Notes under the pieces: model-generated | Seen by the model: only the letters and a program-made list of their open reading frames with translations | Database searches by the model: none | What the model was told of the DNA's origin: nothing | Made by a program: the position numbers and the translations under genes | Shown: in pieces, positions 37,366 through 44,874 of the stretch | Position numbering within the stretch: position 1 is the stretch's first letter | How the letters are laid out: each line of letters begins with the position of its first letter | Source of the DNA: Opitutaceae bacterium | GTDB lineage: Bacteria; Verrucomicrobiota; Verrucomicrobiia; Opitutales; Opitutaceae | Length of the DNA: 64,000 nt | Assembly: GCA_947474995.1 (NCBI GenBank) | Contig: CANJNJ010000005.1 | Span: 1-64,000 of the forward strand | Direction of reading: 5' to 3'

Positions 37366-38304
37366 ATGACTGCCCTGCGCTTACCAAGTCCCCTGACCGG
37401 CATCATTCCTCCCATGGTCACTCCGCTGCTCGATGCCGAGACGCTCGATCGCGAAGGCCTCACGCGACTCGTCGAGCATATTCTCGGCGGCGGGGTCCAT
37501 GGCTTGTTCATCCTTGGCACGACCGGGGAAGGCCCGAGTCTGGCCTATGCCTTGCGCCGCGAAATGATCTCGGCGGTGTGCGCTCAAGTCCGGGCGCGCG
37601 TGCCCGTTCTCGTCGGAATCACGGATACGGCTTTTGCCGAGTCGGTGGCACTGGCGCATCACGCCGCCCAATCTGGAGCGAGTGCCGTGGTCGTGGCACC
37701 ACCACCTTATTTCGCCTCGAGCCAGGCGGAGTTGCTCGGCTATTTTCGCCGCCTTGCCTTGGCGTCACCGCTGCCGGTCGTGCTCTATAACATGCCGGTT
37801 CACACGAAGGTGTTCATTGACACGGCCACGGTGCTGGCCGCCGCCGCGGTGCCTCAAATCGTCGGACTCAAGGACAGTTCGGGCAACATGACGTACTTCC
37901 ACCAAGTGCGCCTGTTGCTCTCGCAGCGCCCCGATTTCACGATGTTGGTCGGCCCGGAGGAACTACTGGGCGAATCGGTGCTGCTCGGCGGCCACGGCGG
38001 CGTAAATGGCGGAGCGAATCTATCTCCGGAACTTTACGTCGGCCTGTTTCACGCGGCGCGCGCCGGCGACCTGGCGAAAGTGCGGGCGCTGCACAAGCGC
38101 GTGCTGCAGCAAAGCACGGAGCTCTACACGGTCGGAGGTACCGGCGCGAGCCTCCTCCAAGGGTTGAAATGCGCCCTGTCGCTCCGCGGCCTTTGTCACG
38201 ATGCGCTGGCCGAGCCCTTCACGCGCTTCGGCCCGGCGGAACGCGCGACGATTGCCGCGAGGATGGAGGCGCTCGAGATCCCTGTGACCCACCGCACGGC
38301 GTGA
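37366..38304 (+). CDS. DapA/NanA-family aldolase or lyase
   Basis: This 312-residue class I (Schiff-base) TIM-barrel enzyme has a phosphate/carboxylate-binding loop GTTGEG at 51-56, Tyr141 (LYNMPVHT), and the Schiff-base Lys169 in IVGLKDSSGN. The family includes dihydrodipicolinate synthase, N-acetylneuraminate lyase and 2-keto-3-deoxy-sugar-acid aldolases. The gene is in a catabolic locus with a transporter and glycan-active proteins, so a role in cleaving a 2-keto-3-deoxy acid or a sialic-acid-like sugar is more likely than lysine synthesis. YNMP and GLKDSSGN do not decide between these. It starts 10 bases after the FAD fusion gene and is probably translated from the same message. Confidence 0.88.
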   Translation: MTALRLPSPLTGIIPPMVTPLLDAETLDREGLTRLVEHILGGGVHGLFILGTTGEGPSLAYALRREMISAVCAQVRARVPVLVGITDTAFAESVALAHHAAQSGASAVVVAPPPYFASSQAELLGYFRRLALASPLPVVLYNMPVHTKVFIDTATVLAAAAVPQIVGLKDSSGNMTYFHQVRLLLSQRPDFTMLVGPEELLGESVLLGGHGGVNGGANLSPELYVGLFHAARAGDLAKVRALHKRVLQQSTELYTVGGTGASLLQGLKCALSLRGLCHDALAEPFTRFGPAERATIAARMEALEIPVTHRTA

Positions 38305-38355
38305 CGCGGGAAGGCGGAGCTTGTCGGTGACGCCGGCGGCGGGTTAATTCGGGCC

Positions 38356-39237
38356 ATGCGTTTTTCCCCGGATCGCAAGAAAGTGATGGCCGCGCTTTCC
38401 GACTGGTTGGACTCGCCGCCCAACCTGCCGATTCTACGCGTGCTGGAGGGCAAGCGCCCCGCGAACGAACATCCGGCGTTTTTCATGGAGGTGCCGCGGC
38501 TCATCGTCGGCATCGAGGGGCGGGGCACCTTTCTCACGATCGAAAAAGACCGGGAAATCGTCTTCGATTTAGCCCCGGGACAAGTGCTCTTTCTTGCCCC
38601 CTGCACTTGGATCTGCCCGGTGCCCCATGCAGCCTATCGATCGCTCGGCGTCATTTTCCGACCGGATTCGACCCGGCTGACCATTCACGCCCGGCGGGCC
38701 ATGGCCGCAGACGGCCGGATCCAATCCCGCTACCTCGCCCAGTGGCGAACCCAGGAAACGCTCGGGCCCAAGGGCGATCATTTGCTGCAGCTGCTTCGCG
38801 GCGCTCGGGCCGAGCGACTCGGCGAGCGGACGTTCAACCTGCTGATGGAGATCCTGGTCGCCGAGGTCGCCGCGCTGGCCGAACGGGCGCCCGAACATTT
38901 GCGCGCCACCCAGACCGTGCTCTGGCAGTCCGTCTGCGACTACATCTCGGAACACTGGTCGGACCCGAAGTTGGGCCGCGATTCGGCCGCGCGGTTTTTC
39001 AACCGCCACCCGAACCATTTCTCGCGCTTTTTCCACGAGCACGCGCAACAAAATTTTCGCACCTATGTGAACGAGGTGCGGCTGGAGCGCAGCCTGCATT
39101 TCCTGCGCGATTTGCGCTACAACGCCACCGACGTGGCGAACCTCTGCGGCTTCACGGACCTGCAATATTTCATCCGCTGCTTTCGGCAGCGCTTTGGCCT
39201 GACCCCCGGGGCCTACCGCAAACGCCTCGAGGATTGA
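38356..39237 (+). CDS. AraC family transcriptional regulator
   Basis: This 293-residue protein has an N-terminal sensing half (about 1-180; a cupin-like strand pattern, VEGIEGRGTFLTIEKDREIVFDLAPGQVLFLAPCTW). The C-terminal double helix-turn-helix domain starts near residue 190 (VCDYISEHWSDPKLGRDSAARFFNRHPNHFSRFFHEHAQQNFRTYVN) and ends with the AraC signature ATDVANLCGFTDLQYFIRCFRQRFGLTPGAYRK. It sits inside the locus, 52 bases after the aldolase gene and just before copy 2 of the shared 24-base element, so it is the obvious candidate to bind that element. The inducer is probably a locus substrate or product. Confidence 0.93.
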   Translation: MRFSPDRKKVMAALSDWLDSPPNLPILRVLEGKRPANEHPAFFMEVPRLIVGIEGRGTFLTIEKDREIVFDLAPGQVLFLAPCTWICPVPHAAYRSLGVIFRPDSTRLTIHARRAMAADGRIQSRYLAQWRTQETLGPKGDHLLQLLRGARAERLGERTFNLLMEILVAEVAALAERAPEHLRATQTVLWQSVCDYISEHWSDPKLGRDSAARFFNRHPNHFSRFFHEHAQQNFRTYVNEVRLERSLHFLRDLRYNATDVANLCGFTDLQYFIRCFRQRFGLTPGAYRKRLED

Positions 39238-39240
39238 AAG

Positions 39241-39284
39241 CCCGACGCTACGTTTTTCCCTGTCTTGCTAGTTTATTTTCATGC
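39241..39284 (+). promoter_or_regulatory. shared regulatory element, copy 2 (first sialidase-like gene)
   Basis: It begins CCCGACGCTACGTTTTTCCC, then TGTCTTGCTA and GTTTATTTTCATGC. Over 44 bases it matches copy 3 (40665-40708) at 41 positions. It starts four bases after the AraC stop and lies 39 bases before the chosen start of the next gene. Confidence 0.8.
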
Positions 39285-39322
39285 GCCCTTTTCGGGCCGA
39301 ACCCCACCCTCCGGCTTGTCGT

Positions 39323-40591
39323 ATGAAATCCCCCTTCCTGTCGGCCTTTCTTTTTTCCACAGCCGGACTAGCGTCGCTGGCCGCCGCGGAGCCATCCGTC
39401 CCCAAGGAATCCGTCGCCCGAACGGCACCGAACCCCAATGTCGCCGCCCCGCATCCGGTGAAAAATCCCGGCTCGCGCATCATGCTCGCCGGCGACTGGG
39501 TGCCATCCGATTCCCACACGATCAATTTTGAAAAACTCCCCCGCCTGGCCGTTGAGCACGTCGTCGTGAGCGACGCCCACGCGCGGCAGGGCGTGAATCA
39601 GCACAATTACCTCATCCACCATGACGGCCGTTTCTGGGCGATGTGGAGCGACGGCCCACGCGTCGAGGATATGGTGGGGCAGGTGGTAAAGTATTCCACG
39701 AGTCCCGACGGCCTGAAATGGGAGACGCCGAAGTTCCTCACCGGCTATCCGCCGAATTCCGGCCCGGCTTCGCCGTATTACAACACGCGCCAAAAGGAAG
39801 GATTCCGCTACATCTCGCGCGGCCTGTGGGTGCGTGATGGACAGTTGCTGGCGCTCGTCTCGCTCGATGAGGCCGCGGGATTCTTCGGCGAGAGCCTGGA
39901 ACTGCGCGCCTTCCGGTGGAATCCGGCGGCACAGCAATGGGATGACGCCGGAGTGGTGCAGCAAAATGCGATCAATAACTTTCCGCCGCAGCGGTTGCCC
40001 ACTGGTGAATGGGCCATGACCCGCCGCCGCCATGATTACAAGGATACCGGCGTCGAGTTTCTGATCGGTGGCGTGAAGTCGCTGGACAGCTGGATTTCCG
40101 TTCCCGTGGTGGGAGGGGCCGGCGGGGACCTGACCCTCAAGGCCGAGGAGCCGATTTGGTGGCCGCTGCCGGACGGCAATCTCATGGCCCTCTTTCGCGA
40201 CAACAACAAGAGCCAGTCCCTCTTCCGCGCTTTCTCGACGGATGCGGGCCGGACCTGGAGCACGCCGGTGCAGACGGACTTCCCGGACGCACGTTCCAAA
40301 CTCCATGGTCTTCGTTTACAGGACGGGCGTTACGCCCTCGTCTCGAATGCCAATCCGAAGAAACGCGATCCTCTGACGCTCGCGCTGAGCAATGACGGCA
40401 TGGTGTTCGACAAATTGTTCTATGTGGTCGGAGGACGCTGGGTCGATTACCCGCACCTGCTGGAACACGACGGCTATCTCTACATCACGCATTCCGGTGA
40501 CAAGCAGTCGGTGGAAATCGAGCGGGTGCGGATCGCCGATCTGAACAAGCTGACGATGCCGGCCGGCCCCGCGCCCAAGGTCTCCCGCTAG
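39323..40591 (+). CDS. secreted sialidase-like (BNR) beta-propeller protein, paralog 1
   Basis: This 422-residue protein has a signal peptide (MKSPFLSAFLFSTAGLASLAAA). An earlier in-frame ATG at 39281 lies in the shared repeat and is not preferred. Propeller blades carry Asp-box-like sequences STSPDGLKWETP and STDAGRTWSTP. Conserved stretches shared with 46811-48040 are DGRFWAMWS, FRYISRGLWVRDGQLLALVS, NNFPPQRLPTGEWAMTRR and LVSNANPKKRDPLTLALS. The classical sialidase FRIP motif is not evident, so the glycosidic bond attacked is uncertain; it could also be a lyase or rhamnosidase-like propeller. It should act outside the cytoplasm before import through the neighbouring TonB receptor. Confidence 0.83.
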   Translation: MKSPFLSAFLFSTAGLASLAAAEPSVPKESVARTAPNPNVAAPHPVKNPGSRIMLAGDWVPSDSHTINFEKLPRLAVEHVVVSDAHARQGVNQHNYLIHHDGRFWAMWSDGPRVEDMVGQVVKYSTSPDGLKWETPKFLTGYPPNSGPASPYYNTRQKEGFRYISRGLWVRDGQLLALVSLDEAAGFFGESLELRAFRWNPAAQQWDDAGVVQQNAINNFPPQRLPTGEWAMTRRRHDYKDTGVEFLIGGVKSLDSWISVPVVGGAGGDLTLKAEEPIWWPLPDGNLMALFRDNNKSQSLFRAFSTDAGRTWSTPVQTDFPDARSKLHGLRLQDGRYALVSNANPKKRDPLTLALSNDGMVFDKLFYVVGGRWVDYPHLLEHDGYLYITHSGDKQSVEIERVRIADLNKLTMPAGPAPKVSR

Positions 40592-40664
40592 CGACACCCA
40601 CCCGCAAATGGCCCCGCCCCCGCAGGGCACGCGGCGGCTATTCCGCCCCAGGCATGGCGCCGAG

Positions 40665-40708
40665 CCCGACGCTACGTTTTTCCCTGTCTTGCTATGTTAT
40701 TCTCATGC
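40665..40708 (+). promoter_or_regulatory. shared regulatory element, copy 3 (TonB receptor)
   Basis: It is identical to copy 2 over its first 30 bases and then reads TGTTATTCTCATGC. It lies 89-132 bases upstream of the receptor start, almost the same distance as copy 1 from the symporter start (89-132). Confidence 0.8.
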
Positions 40709-40796
40709 CACTCGACCGGCGGTTCAGCTTTCCCTCCGATCACTTCGCTGGTGCCCCGCGTTCACTTCTGACTGTAGTTTCCTGCTTATTCCCGCC

Positions 40797-43754
40797 ATGA
40801 AATTCTCCCGACCTCATCTTCAATTCGGCGGAATCCAACTCCGCTTTTTTGCACTTCTCTTCAGTTGCGTGGCCGCCGTCGGATTCATGGCCGCGCAGTC
40901 CAATGTGGGTTCCGTCACCGGTTCCGTCGTCAACCGCGATACCAAGGGCTACCTCGAAGGCGCCCGCGTCACCTTGGTAGAGTTGAACCGCAGCACGCTC
41001 AGCCAACGCGACGGCAGCTTCATCATCGCCGATGTACCGCCCGGAACCTATCGCGTCACGACCTATTACACGGGTTTTGACGTCATGGCGACGACCGTGC
41101 AGGTGGACACCGGCCGGGCGTCAAACCTTGAGTTCAGCCTGCTGCCCGAGGTCTACAATTTGGATAAGTTTGTGGTGTCCGCCTCCCAAATTGGCGAGGC
41201 GGCCTCGATCACCAAGCAACGCAACGTGATGAACGTAATGAACGTCGTCAGCACCGAGGCGTTCGGCAACGTGGCCGACGGCAACATCGGCAATTTTCTC
41301 ATGCATCTACCCAGCATCTCCGGCGATATGGAGAACGGCGAGGTGACGGGCGTCCGCGTGCGCGGCCTTCCGCCGCATCTCAGCGCCGTCAATGTTGACG
41401 GGGTGCGTGCCGCCTCGGCTCTGGCGGGCTTCAATTCCATGTCGGATCGCGCCGCCCAAATCGATCACATCCCGTCCGAGTTCGTCAAGGAGATCGAATT
41501 GATCAAGGCCCCTCTGCCTGAACATGCCGTCGATTCCCTCGGGGGCGGGGTGAATCTCGTCACGAAGTCCGCGCTCGATTTTGATCATGACGTCTTCACC
41601 TACCGGGCGGGCGTCAATCACAACTTCCAACGCAGCGATCTGCGCCAATACACGCCCAACCTCGCGCTCAGCTATCTCACGCGTCGCGGCGAAAAGCGAA
41701 ACATCGGCATCGCGCTTTCGCTGACCTACACGGATTCCGTCTCCCCCCGCGATCGCATCGACGGTCAGCGCGTCGAAGCCGACCTGCGAAACACGCAGGC
41801 CCGGACTCTCGCCAATGCCAACGAACGCTGGCGCAAGGGCGTGGGCTTCAAATTCGACTACCGCTTCAACGACCAAGCCAGTGTCTACGCCAAATTCCAG
41901 CACAACTATTTTCTGACGCGCCGTCCCCGGACCGAACTTGCGGTCAAGGTCACCAGCCGGCTGGTGGCCGACTACAAGGTCGTCAGCCGTGCGGCGATCG
42001 AGGCGGGCACCACACCCCGCACCACCGCCGGCGCGGTGGCCGGGGTGGCTCCGGGATATACGGATACCTTCACTGAGCTGCTCGGCGCCTCGTTCCTCCA
42101 CCAAGTCTCGGGCGATAGCGCCCCGCGCATCTGGCAGTATTTCTACGAGCTCGGCGGAGCCCGCCAGTTCGGCGGCGATCAAAAGTTATCCTTCCAGGCC
42201 ACCTACAACCCCTCGAACGGCCGCACCACGGCGGAGGGACTGATTGCAACGATGGTGCCGAGGTTCGGCCTCTCCATCGACGCCCACGGGGACCAGCGCA
42301 AGCCGGTTTACCGCCAGACCTACGGACCCACGATCGGCCTCGGATCAGACCTGAGCCAATATACGGCGACGTACTCCGAATTGGAGGACCTCGCCGACGA
42401 CAACATGACCAACCTCAAGACGGATTACGAAAAGGTTTTTCGTTCGCTGTCCAATCCGATAAAACTCAAGAGCGGGGTGTCCTGGCGCCGGCAGATGAAA
42501 TACGGCGGCGCCGGAACCGCCCCCAACTACAACTTTGTCGGCGCCGACGGCGTGCTGGGACGCAATCCTGCCACGGGAATTAACGACGACAACCTGGCGC
42601 AGTTCCTGACGGGTCGTCCGGTTTTTCCCGTCAAGGTCCAGGGTTCCAGTCCGTGGCCGGCCATGGACGACTTGGACTTCAAGCGATCGCAGACGCTATT
42701 CAAAACCAACCCCAAGTATTTTGCCCAATTTGCGCCCGCAACCTACAACATCAATCAAGCCACGGAAGAAGTCTCGGCTGCCTATGCGCAAGCCAGTGCG
42801 CAGTACGGCAAGCTCAACGTCCTCGGGGGCGTGAGATTCGAACGGACCGCGGTGGTGGCAACCGGCCGGGTGACGGACCCGCGCAGTCCCACCGTCCTCA
42901 CCGCGACCAAGAACGGCGACTATCAGGGCTATTTCCCGAGCCTCCACCTTCGCTACGATGTTTCGAAATCGCTCGTCGGCCGCGCGAGCTACTCCACCAG
43001 CATGGCTCGTCCCAATATGACCGATCTCTTTCCGACGACCTCGGTCAGTTACTCCGGTGATATTGGCACCGTGACCCAGAACAATCCGGGCCTGAAACCG
43101 CAGTTCGCGAAGAATATCGACCTATCCTTGGAGTATTATTTCGAGCCGGCCGGCGTATTTTCCCTCGGTTGGTTCCACAAGGACATCACCGATTTCATCT
43201 CCCGCGGCCTCACCCAGATCGGAACCGGCCCCGACAACGGCTTCAACGGCAAGTATGCGTCTTTCGATCTCAACACGGCCTTCAACGTGGGTTCGGCCGA
43301 GGTCCAGGGCTTCGAGATCAATTACAACCAGAACTTCGCCATGTTGCCGAAACCCTTCAACGGCTTCTCGCTGTTTGCCAACTATACCAGCCTGAGAACC
43401 TCCGGAAAATATAACAACGGCGTCAGCGAACTCGACGGTTTCGTGCCGCAGACCGCCAACGCCGGCATCACCTACCACTGGCGAAGCTTCACCTCGCGGG
43501 TCAGCTATAACTACACCGGCGACTTCCTCCGCACCCGCAACAATGACATCAATCAGCAGCTGCGCTTCCGGCCGAAGACCGTGGTCGATATCAGCTTTCA
43601 GTACCAATACCGCCCGCAACTCGCGTTCTTTGTCGATTTCGTCAATCTCGGCGATTCTTGGCCCGTCTGGTATACCGGCACCAACCGCGAGCGGGTGCGC
43701 ATCGCCGATAGTTACGGGGCGCGGTCTAACATCGGAGTTTCGGGCCGATTCTGA
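40797..43754 (+). CDS. large TonB-dependent receptor with carboxypeptidase-like regulatory domain
   Basis: This 985-residue outer-membrane protein has a signal peptide (MKFSRPHLQFGGIQLRFFALLFSCVAAVGFMAAQ). An N-terminal CarboxypepD_reg-like domain follows at about 38-115 (GSVTGSVVNRDTKGYLEGARVTL ... DGSFIIADVPPGTYRV). A TonB-box-like LDKFVVSAS is next, then a plug (IGNFLMHLPSISGDMENGEVTGVRVRGL ... VNVDGVRAAS ... IELIKAPLPEHAVDSLGGGVNLVTKSA) and a barrel ending in Phe (RSNIGVSGRF). This architecture is that of oligosaccharide-type receptors. The start at 40797 is the one preceding the signal peptide; the upstream open frame crosses the regulatory element. It probably imports the product of the sialidase-like proteins. 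Confidence 0.94.
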   Translation: MKFSRPHLQFGGIQLRFFALLFSCVAAVGFMAAQSNVGSVTGSVVNRDTKGYLEGARVTLVELNRSTLSQRDGSFIIADVPPGTYRVTTYYTGFDVMATTVQVDTGRASNLEFSLLPEVYNLDKFVVSASQIGEAASITKQRNVMNVMNVVSTEAFGNVADGNIGNFLMHLPSISGDMENGEVTGVRVRGLPPHLSAVNVDGVRAASALAGFNSMSDRAAQIDHIPSEFVKEIELIKAPLPEHAVDSLGGGVNLVTKSALDFDHDVFTYRAGVNHNFQRSDLRQYTPNLALSYLTRRGEKRNIGIALSLTYTDSVSPRDRIDGQRVEADLRNTQARTLANANERWRKGVGFKFDYRFNDQASVYAKFQHNYFLTRRPRTELAVKVTSRLVADYKVVSRAAIEAGTTPRTTAGAVAGVAPGYTDTFTELLGASFLHQVSGDSAPRIWQYFYELGGARQFGGDQKLSFQATYNPSNGRTTAEGLIATMVPRFGLSIDAHGDQRKPVYRQTYGPTIGLGSDLSQYTATYSELEDLADDNMTNLKTDYEKVFRSLSNPIKLKSGVSWRRQMKYGGAGTAPNYNFVGADGVLGRNPATGINDDNLAQFLTGRPVFPVKVQGSSPWPAMDDLDFKRSQTLFKTNPKYFAQFAPATYNINQATEEVSAAYAQASAQYGKLNVLGGVRFERTAVVATGRVTDPRSPTVLTATKNGDYQGYFPSLHLRYDVSKSLVGRASYSTSMARPNMTDLFPTTSVSYSGDIGTVTQNNPGLKPQFAKNIDLSLEYYFEPAGVFSLGWFHKDITDFISRGLTQIGTGPDNGFNGKYASFDLNTAFNVGSAEVQGFEINYNQNFAMLPKPFNGFSLFANYTSLRTSGKYNNGVSELDGFVPQTANAGITYHWRSFTSRVSYNYTGDFLRTRNNDINQQLRFRPKTVVDISFQYQYRPQLAFFVDFVNLGDSWPVWYTGTNRERVRIADSYGARSNIGVSGRF

Positions 43755-43843
43755 CCCGGATACGCCGGAATCATCCGGCGGTTGGGGCGTCGCGCCTGCG
43801 ACCTGAGACTGCCACCGTCCGGAGCATCAGAAGAATTCACGCC

Positions 43844-44872
43844 ATGCGCTTCCGCCCCAAACCTCCGCTCCTGCGGTCCGGCGTAGTCTTTCTCGTGTGG
43901 TGGAACCTGACGTGCGGCCTGGCGGCGCCGGCGACGCGGCTCACGGAGACACCGGCGTCGTCCGCCGCCGCGGATGATTTCGTCCCCACCAAGGCCACGA
44001 TCGATCGCGCGGATTTTACGACTCACGCCTTTGTTCTGCGGGACCAAGCTCTGCTGGCCTACTACGTGCGGCCCGGCACCGGACCAACCTTGGTGCTGAG
44101 TCCCGGGACCCACGGTGATCGCAGCACATATTTCACCGACGAATTTCTTTCGTCACTCGACGCCCGGTTCGGTGTCGTGATCATTGAAACGCGCGGACAA
44201 GGCCGGAGCTGGCCGCCCCCGACCACGGCGCAGGCGACGATCGAAAGTTACGCGGCCGATGTTATCGAGGTCGCCCGCTACCTGAAATTGACGAACTGGT
44301 ATGTCTCCGGCCACAGCTTGGGCGGCATGACCGCGATCGAGATCGCCGGTCGTAAACCCGCCGGTTTGCGCGGCGTAATTACCCTGGAAGGCTGGGTTCA
44401 CTTTCGCGCGACCCAGCTCGCATTTTCCGGCCTGCCAGCCGCGACCCAGGAGCAAAACGCCGAGGGCCGACGACAACGCGAGGCCCGGCGGATTTCGCAG
44501 CGCTGGACTCCCGAGGAAAATGCCTTGTTGACGGGCATGTGGCGCATCTGGGACCACGGTGAGGCGATCATGCGGGAAACGGCGCTGCCCTTCCTGACGC
44601 TTTGGGGCGATCGCGATCTCGCCGTGCGACCGGGGCGAGAGAAACTGCTGCTGCCGGACCGACCGAATGTGCAGGTCGGGTGGATCGCTGGTTCGGGCCA
44701 CTATATCACGGCTCCACGCCACGCTGGCGACGTGGCCGCCCGCATTAATCGCTTCATCCACGAGGTTGAGAACGCCACCACCCGTAAATCGGGCGATTCG
44801 TCACGGTCACAGCACGGAATCCGGGTCAGCTCTGATTTTCAAACCTGCGCCGGATTTTCGAATTTGAACTGA
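43844..44872 (+). CDS. exported alpha/beta hydrolase
   Basis: This 342-residue protein begins with a basic-hydrophobic leader (MRFRPKPPLLRSGVVFLVWWNLTCGLAA), a likely signal peptide; the Cys may make it a lipoprotein. The fold has an oxyanion region VLSPGTHGDRSTYF, nucleophile elbow SGHSLGG with Ser158, acid Asp256 or Asp258 (LWGDRDLA), and His286 (GSGHYI). It is of the esterase/epoxide-hydrolase type. It lies 89 bases after the TonB receptor and 2 bases before the FAD oxidoreductase, so it is part of the same transcript; removal of acyl groups from the glycan is a reasonable guess. Confidence 0.87.
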   Translation: MRFRPKPPLLRSGVVFLVWWNLTCGLAAPATRLTETPASSAAADDFVPTKATIDRADFTTHAFVLRDQALLAYYVRPGTGPTLVLSPGTHGDRSTYFTDEFLSSLDARFGVVIIETRGQGRSWPPPTTAQATIESYAADVIEVARYLKLTNWYVSGHSLGGMTAIEIAGRKPAGLRGVITLEGWVHFRATQLAFSGLPAATQEQNAEGRRQREARRISQRWTPEENALLTGMWRIWDHGEAIMRETALPFLTLWGDRDLAVRPGREKLLLPDRPNVQVGWIAGSGHYITAPRHAGDVAARINRFIHEVENATTRKSGDSSRSQHGIRVSSDFQTCAGFSNLN

Positions 44873-44874
44873 CG

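Noticed and set aside
37366-38304. dapA (lysine biosynthesis) for the aldolase gene
   Set aside because: GTTGE and the Schiff-base Lys are family-wide; its position between a glycan oxidase and an AraC regulator points to catabolism.
39281-39322. Earlier ATG at 39281 as the start of the first sialidase-like protein
   Set aside because: That ATG is part of the repeated regulatory element (CATG is kept in all three strong copies), and the later ATG at 39323 begins a clean signal peptide.
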